A stretch of 64,000 bases of DNA, taken from Sva-07 sp963828415. GTDB taxonomy: Bacteria; Actinomycetota; Acidimicrobiia; Acidimicrobiales; Ilumatobacteraceae. Made by a program: the position numbers and the translations under genes. The notes under the pieces are model-generated. The model did not search any database, had not been told where the DNA came from, and worked only from the letters and a program-made list of their open reading frames with translations. Within the stretch, counting starts at the first letter, position 1; each line of letters begins with the position of its first letter. Below, one piece after another: positions 33,107 to 41,897 of this stretch. The DNA lies in the NCBI GenBank assembly GCA_963828415.1, contig CAWHEI010000012.1, positions 1 through 64,000 of the forward strand, given 5' to 3'.

Positions 33107-35383
33107 TCAGATGGCTGGACCCACCGTCACCGGGATCCCGTTGAGCACCGACGTTCCCGACAGTGGATCGAACGCTTCGTCGTCCGACAGCGTGTTGGAG
33201 TTGACCCCTGCGTGTTCGGCCGCGACACGCAGCTTGGCGCCGGGCAGGTCGTGGCCCCACCCGTGTGGCAGGCTCACGACACCGGGGCGGATCGCCTCGG
33301 TCACCTCGACCGGCGCCTGTACCGAACCGACACGTGACGTCACCTTCGCTGCGCCACCGTCGACCAATCCCAGTTCGACGGCATCGTCGGGATGCACCTG
33401 CAATGTGCAGCGTGGCTTGCCCTTCACGAGCACATGGACGTTGTGCATCCACGAGTTGTTGCTGCGCAGGTGCCGACGCCCGACCAGCACGAGCCCACGT
33501 GCGGCGAACTCGTCGGCGCTGGCGAGCAGCCGCTCGAGATCGGCCACCAACGGCTCGGGAGCCAGCTCGATCCGACCACTCGGCGTGCGAAGCACCTCGG
33601 GCACTCGGGGTACCAGCGGGCCGAAGTCGCGTCCGTGCGGGTTCGCCAGCAGATCGTCGAGCGATGTGCCATCCGGATCGGCACCGAAGCCGTCACCGAA
33701 CGGACCGGTTCGCAGCATGAAGTCGAGCATCCGTTCCGGTCCTCGCCGCCCTGACACGTTCAGCTCGGCGAGGAGTTCGTCGGCGTCACGTCCGCCGACC
33801 GCCGAGTAGTCGTCCTTGACCGCACTCCGGACCAGGCCGTCGATCGCCAGGTCGTCGGCGACGCTCGGGTCGACGTCGACGCCGAAACCCTGCGCGATTG
33901 CCGTGAGCTTGGCGATGATCTCCCATTCGTCGGGCTGACCGTCATCGAGCGGCAGCACCGGCGGCGAGTAGTTCGCGACGTTGCGCACGGCGAACTGCAG
34001 CAACAACAGGTCGTAGTGGCCGCGCTGCAACTGCGAGGGCGGCGGCAGGATCACGTCGGCGTGACGAGTGGTCTCGTTCAGGTACAGATCGATGCTGACC
34101 ATGAAGTCCAGCTGGTCGAGGGCACCGGCCAGCCGTTCGCTGTTCGGCGTCGACAGCACCGGATTGCCGGCGAGCGTCACGAGGGCCCGGATCTGACCGT
34201 CGCCCGGCGTCTCGATCTCCTCAGAGAGCACGCCGACCGGGTACTCCCCCATCACCTCGGGGTGGCCGCTCACCCGGGAATGACCCCGCCCCACGCTGAA
34301 GCCACGGCCCGACCCGGGCTTGCCCCGCGTCGTGCCGCCGCCGGCGACCGGGGTCGGGAACATCGAGCCACCCGGCCGATCGAGGTTGCCGCTGAGGATG
34401 TTGACGACGTCGATCAGCCACGACGCGGTCGAGCCGAATTCGGTGGTTGTGGTCCCGATGCGTCCGTACACCGCGGCCGATGGTGCCGTCGCCAACTCAC
34501 GCGCCATCGTTCGGATCGTTGCGGCGTCGACACCAGTGACGGTTGCCGCGAACTCCGCCGTGAACGGCGCAAGCGCCGCCGCGATCTCGTCGAGGCCGCC
34601 GAGGTGTGCCGCAATGTGCTCACCCGGATCGGCGAGGCCATCGGTGAGCATCGTGTTCGCCATCGCGGCGAGGAGGAAGGCATCGGTGCCGGGCCGGATC
34701 GACACCCACTGGTCGGCTTGCTCCGCGGTGCGCGACAGCCGGGGATCGACGACGACGACCTTGCCACCGCGTGCCTGGATCGCCTCGATCCGTCCCGGGA
34801 AGTCCGGCGCCGTGCACACGCTGCCGTTGGAGGCGTACGGGTTGGCGCCGAGGATCACCAGGTGATCGGTTCGATCGAGATCGGGTACGGCGATCGCGAC
34901 GGGCGAGCCGAACACGTACCCGGATGCCACGTGACGCGGCATCTGATCGACCGTCGAGGCGCTGAAACGGTGCCGGGTGCCGAGTCCCGTCAGCAGCACT
35001 CGGGAGAACAGCATCGCCGACAAGCTGTGTGCGGTCGGGTTTCCGACGTAGGCAGCCAAGGATTCGCGCCCGGTACGCTCGATCACGCCGCCCAGTCCGG
35101 CAGCCACCACCTCCCACGCCTCGTCCCAGCTGACCGGAACGTGCGTGCCATCGCGTTTCACCATCGGCGACCGCAGGCGATCGGGATCTTCGTGGAGGTG
35201 CTTGAGCGTGGATCCCTTCGGGCAGATGAAGCCCTTGGAGAACACATCGAGCTGGTCACCGCGAATTCTCTGCACCTCCTCACCTCCTGCGCCGTCCGGG
35301 CGCAGCGTGATCTCGAGGCCGCAGCTGGCCTCGCACAGCGGACAGGTACGGAACGCAGTTCGGGTCGATGCCGTCGATGTCAT
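33107..35383 (-). CDS. Molybdopterin-dependent oxidoreductase (formate dehydrogenase/nitrate reductase-type)
   Basis: A 758-residue DMSO-reductase-superfamily catalytic subunit. The N-terminal 4Fe-4S site is CPLCEASCGL followed by FICPKG (four cysteines near residues 14, 17, 21 and about 54). Mo-bis-MGD binding regions include LVILGANPYASNGS, KVVVVDPRLSRTAEQAD and the C-terminal VVSLPHGWGHD. The first catalytic Mo ligand region (ASTVDQMPRHVASG) carries no obvious Cys or Sec, so the ligand may be Asp or Ser. The substrate is therefore uncertain. No Tat signal is seen, so it is cytoplasmic. No Fe-S or membrane partner subunit is adjacent, which suggests a soluble NAD(P)- or ferredoxin-linked enzyme. 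Confidence 0.88.
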   Translation of the reverse strand: MTSTASTRTAFRTCPLCEASCGLEITLRPDGAGGEEVQRIRGDQLDVFSKGFICPKGSTLKHLHEDPDRLRSPMVKRDGTHVPVSWDEAWEVVAAGLGGVIERTGRESLAAYVGNPTAHSLSAMLFSRVLLTGLGTRHRFSASTVDQMPRHVASGYVFGSPVAIAVPDLDRTDHLVILGANPYASNGSVCTAPDFPGRIEAIQARGGKVVVVDPRLSRTAEQADQWVSIRPGTDAFLLAAMANTMLTDGLADPGEHIAAHLGGLDEIAAALAPFTAEFAATVTGVDAATIRTMARELATAPSAAVYGRIGTTTTEFGSTASWLIDVVNILSGNLDRPGGSMFPTPVAGGGTTRGKPGSGRGFSVGRGHSRVSGHPEVMGEYPVGVLSEEIETPGDGQIRALVTLAGNPVLSTPNSERLAGALDQLDFMVSIDLYLNETTRHADVILPPPSQLQRGHYDLLLLQFAVRNVANYSPPVLPLDDGQPDEWEIIAKLTAIAQGFGVDVDPSVADDLAIDGLVRSAVKDDYSAVGGRDADELLAELNVSGRRGPERMLDFMLRTGPFGDGFGADPDGTSLDDLLANPHGRDFGPLVPRVPEVLRTPSGRIELAPEPLVADLERLLASADEFAARGLVLVGRRHLRSNNSWMHNVHVLVKGKPRCTLQVHPDDAVELGLVDGGAAKVTSRVGSVQAPVEVTEAIRPGVVSLPHGWGHDLPGAKLRVAAEHAGVNSNTLSDDEAFDPLSGTSVLNGIPVTVGPAI

Positions 35384-35427
35384 GGATGCATCGTCGCAGA
35401 TGCGAACCCGGCAGGCATGATGGGCGG

Positions 35428-36117
35428 ATGCGCCGACTGCTCCCCGAGCCCGCCGACGACATCACCGTGGACGAGGCCTACGGCGCCGCCCTCGGGTCCC
35501 GACCCGACGGACCGTGGGTCGGACTGTGCATGGTCGCCTCGATCGACGGTTCGACGGCCGTCGACGGGACGTCGGCGAAACTGTCGAGCCCGACCGACAC
35601 CGCGGTCCTCGCTCGACTCCGCCGGCTCGCTGATGTGGTCGTGGTCGGAGCGGGCACGATCCGCGAGGAGGGCTACGGAGTTCCCCGCAAGCAGGGCCAA
35701 CGCATCGGAGTCGTCACGCAGTCCGGGCATCTCGACTTCACCAGCGACCTCTTCACGTCCGGGGCCGCGTTCCTGATCACGTGCAATGCCGGTGCACCCG
35801 ATGCTCCACCCGGCATCGACGTGCTGCGCGCCGGCGACGACAGCATCGATTTCACGGCGGTGTTCCGACAGCTTGCTGCGTTCGTCGGTGGCGCCGACTA
35901 CGTCCAGGTCGAGGGAGGAGCGTCGCTCAACGGCGCCGTCTTCGACGCCGACGTGATCGACGAGATCAACCTGACGACGTCTCCGGCCACCTTCGCCGGA
36001 CCCGGTCCTCGGCTCGCAACGGATGCGGCGCCGCACAGCCACCGCTTCGACGTCGCACAACTGGCAATCGACGACGAGTCGTACGTCTACACCAGGTGGC
36101 TACGACGTCGCGATTGA
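35428..36117 (+). CDS. RibD C-terminal-domain reductase (dihydrofolate/pyrimidine reductase-like)
   Basis: A 229-residue protein from ATG at 35428 made of one RibD_C (DHFR-like) domain without the deaminase half. Motifs are VGLCMVASIDGSTAVDG (the SLDG-type start), LRRLADVVVVGAGTIREEGYG (NADPH binding) and a C-terminal YVQVEGGASLNGAVFDADVIDEINL. Such stand-alone proteins occur widely in Actinobacteria, where they are annotated as pyrimidine reductase or DHFR family; the substrate is uncertain. It is divergent from the Mo-oxidoreductase and converges with nrdR, overlapping its 3' end by 18 nt. No other riboflavin genes are nearby. Confidence 0.82.
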   Translation: MRRLLPEPADDITVDEAYGAALGSRPDGPWVGLCMVASIDGSTAVDGTSAKLSSPTDTAVLARLRRLADVVVVGAGTIREEGYGVPRKQGQRIGVVTQSGHLDFTSDLFTSGAAFLITCNAGAPDAPPGIDVLRAGDDSIDFTAVFRQLAAFVGGADYVQVEGGASLNGAVFDADVIDEINLTTSPATFAGPGPRLATDAAPHSHRFDVAQLAIDDESYVYTRWLRRRD

Positions 36118-36561
36118 CTTCTCGAGCAACGCCAGCTCGCGATGGAAGTCAGCCGCAGCGTCGAAGTCCTTGTAGACGCTGGCAAAGCGGAGGTACGCCA
36201 CCTCATCGACGATGCGGAGCTGGTCCAGCACCGCAAGTCCGACGTTGGCGCTCGTCACGGTCGAGCCGAGCAGTCGCATCGAATCCTCGACGACGGTGGC
36301 GATCGCTTCGAGTCGCTCCTCGCTGACGTTGCGACCCTTGGTTGCCGCGCTCAGGCCGCCGATCAGCTTCTTGCGGTCGAACGGCTCGACGCCGCCGTGC
36401 GACTTCGTGACCGACAGCGGCGCATGGTCGACACGCTCGAACGTGGTGAACCGATGCGCGCAGGCAAGACACTCGCGGCGACGGCGGATGGCCGTGCCTT
36501 CCTCGGCGACTCGGGAGTCGACGACCTTGGTGTCGTCGGCACGACAGACGGGACAGAACAC
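36100..36561 (-). CDS. nrdR: Transcriptional repressor NrdR
   Basis: Represses ribonucleotide reductase genes by binding NrdR boxes, sensing ATP/dATP through its ATP-cone. From GTG at 36561 (VFCPVCRADD, the usual start of the family) it is 153 residues; an upstream ATG at 36585 would add 8. The zinc ribbon is CPVC...CLAC, followed by HRFTTFERVD. The ATP-cone spans VTKSHGGVEPFDRKKLIGGL onwards. It lies in the conserved actinobacterial block beside a LysM gene and lexA, and about 3.4 kb from nrdJ. It overlaps the RibD-like gene tail to tail. Confidence 0.95.
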   Translation of the reverse strand: MFCPVCRADDTKVVDSRVAEEGTAIRRRRECLACAHRFTTFERVDHAPLSVTKSHGGVEPFDRKKLIGGLSAATKGRNVSEERLEAIATVVEDSMRLLGSTVTSANVGLAVLDQLRIVDEVAYLRFASVYKDFDAAADFHRELALLEKSIATS

Positions 36562-36626
36562 GCCTGCAGGATACTGCGCGGCCACCGTCGGGCCCCGGCA
36601 GGACGGCCCGACGGCGGCACGCGAGT

Positions 36627-37007
36627 TCAGGGCAGGCGGATTGCCTGGCCGACCTGGATGACGGTCCCGCCGTTGGCGTCGATGAGCGCATCGACGTAGC
36701 GGCCGTGCGCAACGTCACCGCGGAACTGATTCGCAATCGACCACAGCGTGTCGCCCGGCTGAGCGACGTGCACCCGCGCCAACGGCGCAGTTGCGACGTC
36801 GGAGGCCACGGCAGGTGAGCCCCCGACGTCGAGCAACGCGCCGACCGAGACCGACGCAGCGACCACCATCAGTGCGACAGACACCACGGCGATCAGTCCG
36901 GCCACGACCCGACGGACCGCATAGTTCGCGGTGCGTTCGCCGCCGGCATTTGCGCAGGCGATCGGGCGAACGCTGTGGCTTCTGGTGGGATACAGGGTGG
37001 CGGTCAT
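36627..37007 (-). CDS. LysM-domain membrane protein, probable SOS-linked cell-division inhibitor (YneA/DivS/ChiZ-like)
   Basis: A 126-residue protein from ATG at 37007. A basic cytoplasmic N-terminus, one membrane helix (about residues 36-60) and a C-terminal LysM domain (HVAQPGDTLWSIANQF to VIQVGQAIRLP) that binds peptidoglycan. Size, topology and divergent placement next to lexA and beside nrdR match DivS/Rv2719c (ChiZ)/YneA, which halt division during the SOS response. A perfect LexA box (37087-37102) lies 80 bp upstream, supporting SOS control. The inhibitor role is inferred from synteny and architecture. Confidence 0.8.
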   Translation of the reverse strand: MTATLYPTRSHSVRPIACANAGGERTANYAVRRVVAGLIAVVSVALMVVAASVSVGALLDVGGSPAVASDVATAPLARVHVAQPGDTLWSIANQFRGDVAHGRYVDALIDANGGTVIQVGQAIRLP

Positions 37008-37086
37008 CGGATGCTCCGTCAGCTTCGGGGTAACGACTGTTCTACTGTCCGTTCGATTGGGAACCGGCGGCAAAACACCTGTTCGT

Positions 37087-37102
37087 TCGAACGACTGTTC
37101 GA
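37087..37102. promoter_or_regulatory. LexA (SOS) box, lexA-proximal site 1
   Basis: A perfect 16-bp palindrome TCGAACGACTGTTCGA, matching the Gram-positive/actinobacterial SOS consensus CGAAC-N4-GTTCG. It sits 80 bp upstream of the LysM gene start and 110 bp from lexA. Confidence 0.9.
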
Positions 37103-37150
37103 CAGTGAAGCATGACGAATGGGCGACGTCAACCCCTCCGGCAGGATTTC

Positions 37151-37166
37151 TCGAACAATCGTTCTG
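37151..37166. promoter_or_regulatory. LexA (SOS) box, lexA-proximal site 2
   Basis: TCGAACAATCGTTCTG matches CGAAC-N4-GTTC with one imperfect flank. It lies 47 bp upstream of the lexA ATG, so it is well placed for lexA autorepression. Confidence 0.85.
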
Positions 37167-37212
37167 GGTACAGATGTTTGACCGAGCGCCCACCGATCAG
37201 TACGCTGTTCGC

Positions 37213-37842
37213 ATGGCCCCCACGATCAGCACGCGTCAGCGAGACATTCTCGAGTTCATCGAACAACAGATCCGCGAGCGCGGCTATCCGCCATCGGTCC
37301 GCGAGATCGGCGATGCCGTGGGGCTCACGTCACCGTCAACGGTGCACAGCCACCTCAACACCTTGCAACGTCTCGGTTACCTGCGACGCGATCCGACCAA
37401 GCCTCGTGCCATCGAAGTGCGCTACGACGTCAACAGCGGCGCCATGATGGAGCGCCGACCGGTTCGCCACGTCCCGCTCGTCGGAGACGTTGCAGCCGGA
37501 ACCGACGTCCTCGCCGAGGAGAACGTCGAGGAGTTGCTCCCCGTGCCGGTCGATTTCACCGGCGATGGTGAACTCTTCATGCTGCGGGTGCGCGGCGACT
37601 CGATGATCGAACTCGGCATCCTCGACGGTGATTTCGTGGTGGCCACGCAGATCGCCAATCCGAACAACGGTGACATCGTCGTTGCGGGGATCCCCGGCGG
37701 GGAGGCCACCATCAAGACCTACAGTCGCTCCGGCGCCGAGGTCACGCTCACTCCCGCGAACTCCACGATGGAGCCGATGCGGTTCAGTGCCGAAGACGTC
37801 GAGATCTACGGCAAGGTCGTCACGGTGATGCGCCGCTACTGA
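37213..37842 (+). CDS. lexA: LexA repressor
   Basis: Represses SOS genes and self-cleaves when RecA filaments form. From ATG at 37213 it is 209 residues. The N-terminal winged helix (STRQRDILEFIEQQIRERGYPPSVREIGDAVGL) has the recognition helix SPSTVHSHLNTLQRLGYL. The Ala95-Gly96 cleavage site lies in VGDVAAGTD, and the catalytic dyad is Ser130 (RVRGDSM) and Lys168 (ATIKTY). An in-frame ATG at 37174 is less likely, because it would place the second SOS box nearly inside the gene. Two SOS boxes lie in the divergent promoter region shared with the LysM gene. Confidence 0.97.
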   Translation: MAPTISTRQRDILEFIEQQIRERGYPPSVREIGDAVGLTSPSTVHSHLNTLQRLGYLRRDPTKPRAIEVRYDVNSGAMMERRPVRHVPLVGDVAAGTDVLAEENVEELLPVPVDFTGDGELFMLRVRGDSMIELGILDGDFVVATQIANPNNGDIVVAGIPGGEATIKTYSRSGAEVTLTPANSTMEPMRFSAEDVEIYGKVVTVMRRY

Positions 37843-38633
37843 GGCGGCGTCGGCGGCGCCCAGGGCGACGGTCGATCCGTTGGAACCGTCGGTGTCGGTG
37901 GTTGTGGCGCCCACTGGGGCGGTGGTGGCGTGGCAAGAGGCGGACCGGCCGGACCGATGGCACCCGTCGTCGGCGGCGGCGCCGGGAATCCGGGCGGACT
38001 CGCCGGCCAACCGCGACCATCCGGTGTCCACGGTGCTGACGGAGTCGCTGGAACTGGGGGACGTCGGCTGCCGACAACCAGGAAGATGCCGCCGACGACC
38101 AGTCCCGCGATTGCAGCGGCGATGGCTCCCGCACGAAGCAACGCGACACCCTCGTCAGGTTGTCGACCGACCGCAACGGCGAACGCGTCACCACCGGTGG
38201 GCGACACCGTGAGCACGTGATCACCGGTGGTCTCGATCTGCACTTGGCCGACCGACGATCCGACGAAACCATCGACGTCATAGCTCACCGCAGCCGTGTC
38301 GTCGATGGCGATGTCGGCGCCGTCGACGTCGCGGAGGATCAACTCGACCGTCGGCACGTCATCGGGGTCACGGTCGTACTGCTGCGGGGCGTCGCACGCA
38401 CCAGCGAGTCCGTCGAACTCACCACTCGTCTCGATGTAGAGCACGAATGTGCCGGTCGATTCGAAGTCGAGAGTGGTGTCGCACCCGACCGGGGCCCTCG
38501 CGAATCCGGCCACGTTGTCGGCTTCACGGTTGGCGCCGGCAATCCACAGCGCGACCGCCGCAACGAGGAAACCAACGAGTACGACGACGCCGACGACGAG
38601 CATCCACCCGCGGCGACGTGCGCGCTGGGTCAT
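37836..38633 (-). CDS. Hypothetical membrane protein with Pro-rich cytoplasmic tail
   Basis: A 265-residue protein from ATG at 38633 (or 38648). It has one N-terminal membrane helix (about 11-32), an extracytoplasmic acidic beta-rich domain (about 35-165, with two cysteines probably forming a disulfide), a second helix (about 170-192) and a 65-residue Pro/Ala/Gly-rich tail. The order of helices implies both termini face the cytoplasm. No family is recognised. The last 7 nt overlap the lexA stop in convergent orientation. Confidence 0.55.
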   Translation of the reverse strand: MTQRARRRGWMLVVGVVVLVGFLVAAVALWIAGANREADNVAGFARAPVGCDTTLDFESTGTFVLYIETSGEFDGLAGACDAPQQYDRDPDDVPTVELILRDVDGADIAIDDTAAVSYDVDGFVGSSVGQVQIETTGDHVLTVSPTGGDAFAVAVGRQPDEGVALLRAGAIAAAIAGLVVGGIFLVVGSRRPPVPATPSAPWTPDGRGWPASPPGFPAPPPTTGAIGPAGPPLATPPPPQWAPQPPTPTVPTDRPSPWAPPTPPQ

Positions 38634-38677
38634 CGATCGTCCTGACATCCGGAGCAGTGGTGATGGTTCGTCATGCG

Positions 38678-39790
38678 TCAGCGTCGCGAGGCTGCGAGGC
38701 GCTCGGCCACCAGTTGCACGCGATCGTCTGGTTGTACCACGGCGACACGCACGAAACGGGCACCATCGGCGCCGTAGAACTCGCCGGGGCTCACCAGCGC
38801 ACCGCCATCGCGGGCAAGGCGTTCGGTGTAGTCCCATCCGTCCTCGACAGGAATCCACAGGTAGAAGGCCCCATCGGGCATGGGAACGGATACGCCCGAC
38901 CAGTCGGACAGCACCGAGGCGAGCAAATCGAGACGGGCGCGGTAGCGAGTGCGCTGGAGCTCGACGTGCTCATCATCGTCGAGCGCAGCGATCGCCGCGG
39001 CCTGTGCGGGACCGGGGACCATCATGCCGACGTGTTTGCGGATCTCCTGCAGATACGAGACGAGTTCGGCATCACCGGCGTAGAAGCCGACACGTACACC
39101 GGCAAGATTCGAGCGCTTCGACAGCGAGTGGACGGCGACGACACCGTTCAGACCGGACTCGAGGATCGTGCGAGCCGGGCCGCTCCAGGTGAACTCGACG
39201 TAACACTCGTCGGAGAACACGGGAACACCGCTGGCCCTCCCCCATCGGGCGGCAGCGTCGAGGTCGTCGAGCGCACCCGTGGGGTTGCCGGGGCTGTTCA
39301 CCCACAGCAGCAACGCGCGCTCGGCATCGGCAGCATCGATCGAGTCGAGGTCCATCCGCCCGTCCGGCAACGTGGGCACCGGGACCGGCCGACAACCCGC
39401 CAGGATGGCGCCCATCTCGTAGCTCGGATACGAGATGGCGGGGTACAGCACCGTGTCGCGCGAGGGTGTGCGGAGCTGCATCCATTGCGGCAGCGTGGCG
39501 ACGAATTCCTTCGAGCCGATGGTGGCGCCGATCTGGCCGACCGGCACCTCGACGCCGAATCGTCGTTGCATCCACCGGTGTGCCGCTTGGCGAAATGCCG
39601 CCGTGCCGATGCTCGGCGGATATGAGCGTTCGCTCCCGCTCGTCGACAGCGCGTCGATCACGGCGGCCGGCGGAGGATCGAACGGCGTGCCGATCGACAG
39701 GTCGACGGTGCCGCCGTCGTGGGCATCGGTGATGGGGAGCAGGCGGTTCAACCGGTCGTACGGGTACGGCGGTGGGACGAATCCACTCAC
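38678..39790 (-). CDS. dapC: Succinyldiaminopimelate transaminase (class I/II PLP aminotransferase)
   Basis: Makes N-succinyl-LL-diaminopimelate in lysine and peptidoglycan-precursor synthesis. The 370-residue fold-type I enzyme starts from GTG at 39790 (VSGFVPPPYPYDRLNRLLP) in a 4-nt overlap with the hflX stop. Key features are SIGTPFDPPP, the cofactor-contacting WVNSPGNPTGAL, VFSDECYVEF (pyridine-N Asp) and the PLP lysine motif HSLSKRSNLAGVRVGF. Synteny with dapF supports the DapC assignment over a generic aminotransferase. It is the last gene of the miaA-dapF-hflX-dapC operon. Confidence 0.9.
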   Translation of the reverse strand: MSGFVPPPYPYDRLNRLLPITDAHDGGTVDLSIGTPFDPPPAAVIDALSTSGSERSYPPSIGTAAFRQAAHRWMQRRFGVEVPVGQIGATIGSKEFVATLPQWMQLRTPSRDTVLYPAISYPSYEMGAILAGCRPVPVPTLPDGRMDLDSIDAADAERALLLWVNSPGNPTGALDDLDAAARWGRASGVPVFSDECYVEFTWSGPARTILESGLNGVVAVHSLSKRSNLAGVRVGFYAGDAELVSYLQEIRKHVGMMVPGPAQAAAIAALDDDEHVELQRTRYRARLDLLASVLSDWSGVSVPMPDGAFYLWIPVEDGWDYTERLARDGGALVSPGEFYGADGARFVRVAVVQPDDRVQLVAERLAASRR

Positions 39791-41097
39791 GTGGGCGATC
39801 CTGACGCGAACTCGGAGAGCCGGCCGGCCGATGCGTCGGAGAGCCGCGCTCGGATCGTCCACGCTTCGGGACCATCCGCCACCGACACCACCTCACCCTC
39901 GCGATGGACGGCGGCAAGAATGTCGCCTCGGTCGTAGGGGACGACCAGTTCGTGCACGACGGTGAGCGTCCGCAGCCGGTCGGCAAGCGTCCGCAGGAAC
40001 ACGTCGACTCCCTCGCCGGTGATCGCCGAGATGGCCACCGATCCCTGGTGGTCCTCGACCAGTTGCTTCGCCACGTCCGGCGCGAGGTCAGCCTTGTTGA
40101 ACACCAGCAGTTCGGGAACCGCGGTTGCATCGATCTCGCCGAGCACTTCACGAACGGCGTCGATCTGGCCTTCTGGGTCGGGAGCGCTCGAGTCGACGAC
40201 GTGGACGAGGTAGTCGGCCTGCGCCGCCACCTCGAGCGTGCCCTTGAACGATTCGACCAGACCGTGCGGCAGGCGATTGATGAACCCGACCGTGTCGGAC
40301 AGCAGTACTGGCTCACCACCCGGCAACGACAGTCGACGAGTCGTGGGATCCAGTGTGGCGAACAGTCGGTTCTCGACCAGGACGCCGGAGTCGGTCAACC
40401 GATTGAGCAACGAGGACTTGCCGGCGTTGGTGTAGCCCACGATGGCGACCGAGTCGAGGCCGCTTCGCCCGCGCCCTTTGCGTTGCAGTTCGCGGGTGTC
40501 GGCGAGCGAGTCGAGATCGCGTTCGAGTTTGTTGATGCGCCGCATGATGCGACGGCGATCGACCTCGATCTTGGTCTCGCCGCCACCGAATCTGGCGCCG
40601 ACACCGCCGCGCTGCTGGGACAGTTTCGCGTCTGCGCCTCGCCGCAACCGCGGGAGTCGGTACCGCAGCAGGGCGAGTTCGACCTGCGCCTTGCCTTCGA
40701 GCGTGTGCGCGTTCTGGCCGAAGATGTCGAGGATGACGGCCGTGCGGTCGAGCGCAGTTCGACCGAGCAGCTTCTCGAGGTTGAACTGCTGGCCGGGCGA
40801 GAGTTCGTTGTCGAACACCACCGTGTCGGCGTCGACAGCGAGACACAGCTGTTTGAGTTCCTCGGCCTTGCCCTTGCCGATGTACCAGGTGTGATCCGGG
40901 CTGTCGCGGCGCTGCACCATACGCGCCACGACGTCGGCGCCGGCGGTGTCGACGAGCAGCTCGAGTTCGTCGAGGCTCGCATCGATTGCGTCGTCGGCCT
41001 CGCGTGGATCGGCGACAGTGACCAGCACGATCTTCTCCCTGATCGTGCGGTCGATCAGCGTGCCGGCGAGGGCCTCGTTGTAGGGGGTGTTGCTCAT
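39787..41097 (-). CDS. hflX: GTPase HflX
   Basis: A 436-residue ribosome-associated GTPase that splits stalled 70S ribosomes after stress. The N-terminal HflX domain has the GKGKAEEL-type nucleotide-binding motif (TWYIGKGKAEELK), the linker GGGETKIEVDRRRI, and a G domain with G1 GYTNAGKSSL, G3 DTVGFI and G4 NKAD. The C-terminal segment is typical. It overlaps dapF and dapC by 4 nt each, so the operon is translationally coupled. This is the conserved actinobacterial order miaA-dapF-hflX leading to lexA. Confidence 0.96.
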   Translation of the reverse strand: MSNTPYNEALAGTLIDRTIREKIVLVTVADPREADDAIDASLDELELLVDTAGADVVARMVQRRDSPDHTWYIGKGKAEELKQLCLAVDADTVVFDNELSPGQQFNLEKLLGRTALDRTAVILDIFGQNAHTLEGKAQVELALLRYRLPRLRRGADAKLSQQRGGVGARFGGGETKIEVDRRRIMRRINKLERDLDSLADTRELQRKGRGRSGLDSVAIVGYTNAGKSSLLNRLTDSGVLVENRLFATLDPTTRRLSLPGGEPVLLSDTVGFINRLPHGLVESFKGTLEVAAQADYLVHVVDSSAPDPEGQIDAVREVLGEIDATAVPELLVFNKADLAPDVAKQLVEDHQGSVAISAITGEGVDVFLRTLADRLRTLTVVHELVVPYDRGDILAAVHREGEVVSVADGPEAWTIRARLSDASAGRLSEFASGSPT

Positions 41098-41897
41098 GCG
41101 ATGTCCACCTCGATGTTGGCGATGAACGTCGCGGGACCGGTGAGGACCGCCCGTTCAGGTGCGTCGACAGAGAAGCTGACCGTGGCCGTTCCGCCGTCCA
41201 TGTGCACGATCACGTCGCCGGCGTTGCGGGCGACCAGCCCCCATGACCGTGCGGCGTACGCCGCAGCACACGCTCCGGTCCCGCACGCTTCGGTGATGCC
41301 GGCGCCACGTTCGTGGACGCGCATCGTGATCGCGTTCGACTCGGGTCCCGGCTCGACGATCTCGAGGTTGACCTGCGGGACCTGCGTGCCGAGATGTGCG
41401 AGGTCGACCGCGGCCACTTCGTCGACGCCGACGACGCTGTGCGGATTGCCCAGGCTGAGGTGCGCCACCGGGCGATCCGGGTGGCAGCCGAGCGCCGCCC
41501 ACCCGGACGGTTCGTCGAGCGGCGACACGTCACCCATTTCGACCCGAGCGGTGATCGTGGAGGGGTCGTCGGTGGCATCGAGCACCACCAACCGGTCGCC
41601 GGCATCGGTGAGAATCAGCTGGTCCGACAAGTCGCCACGCCGTTCGGCGAGCGCTTGGGCAAAGCAGCGGATGCCGTTGCCGCTCATCTCCGCCCGCGAC
41701 CCGTCGGCGTTGTAGAGCGTCATTCGTGCCGCGTAGCCGTCGGCCGACTCGGCGACGAGCAGACCGTCGGCGCCGAGACCACGGCGACGATCGCACAACT
41801 GCCTCGCCAAGTCGGCGAGATCGTCGACCCGAGGATCGAACGCGACGAGGAAGTCGTTGCCCAAGCCGTGGTGTTTGGTGAGGTTCAGCGTGGTCAT
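41094..41897 (-). CDS. dapF: Diaminopimelate epimerase
   Basis: Interconverts LL- and meso-diaminopimelate for lysine and peptidoglycan. The 267-residue two-domain racemase has the catalytic Cys78 in MSGNGIRCFAQ and the second catalytic Cys205 in EACGTGACAAAY. The start is HHGLGNDFLVAF, and the substrate-binding NPHSVVGVDEV is present. It overlaps miaA upstream and hflX downstream by 4 nt each. With dapC in the same operon it provides two late steps of the succinylase DAP route. Confidence 0.97.
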   Translation of the reverse strand: MTTLNLTKHHGLGNDFLVAFDPRVDDLADLARQLCDRRRGLGADGLLVAESADGYAARMTLYNADGSRAEMSGNGIRCFAQALAERRGDLSDQLILTDAGDRLVVLDATDDPSTITARVEMGDVSPLDEPSGWAALGCHPDRPVAHLSLGNPHSVVGVDEVAAVDLAHLGTQVPQVNLEIVEPGPESNAITMRVHERGAGITEACGTGACAAAYAARSWGLVARNAGDVIVHMDGGTATVSFSVDAPERAVLTGPATFIANIEVDIA

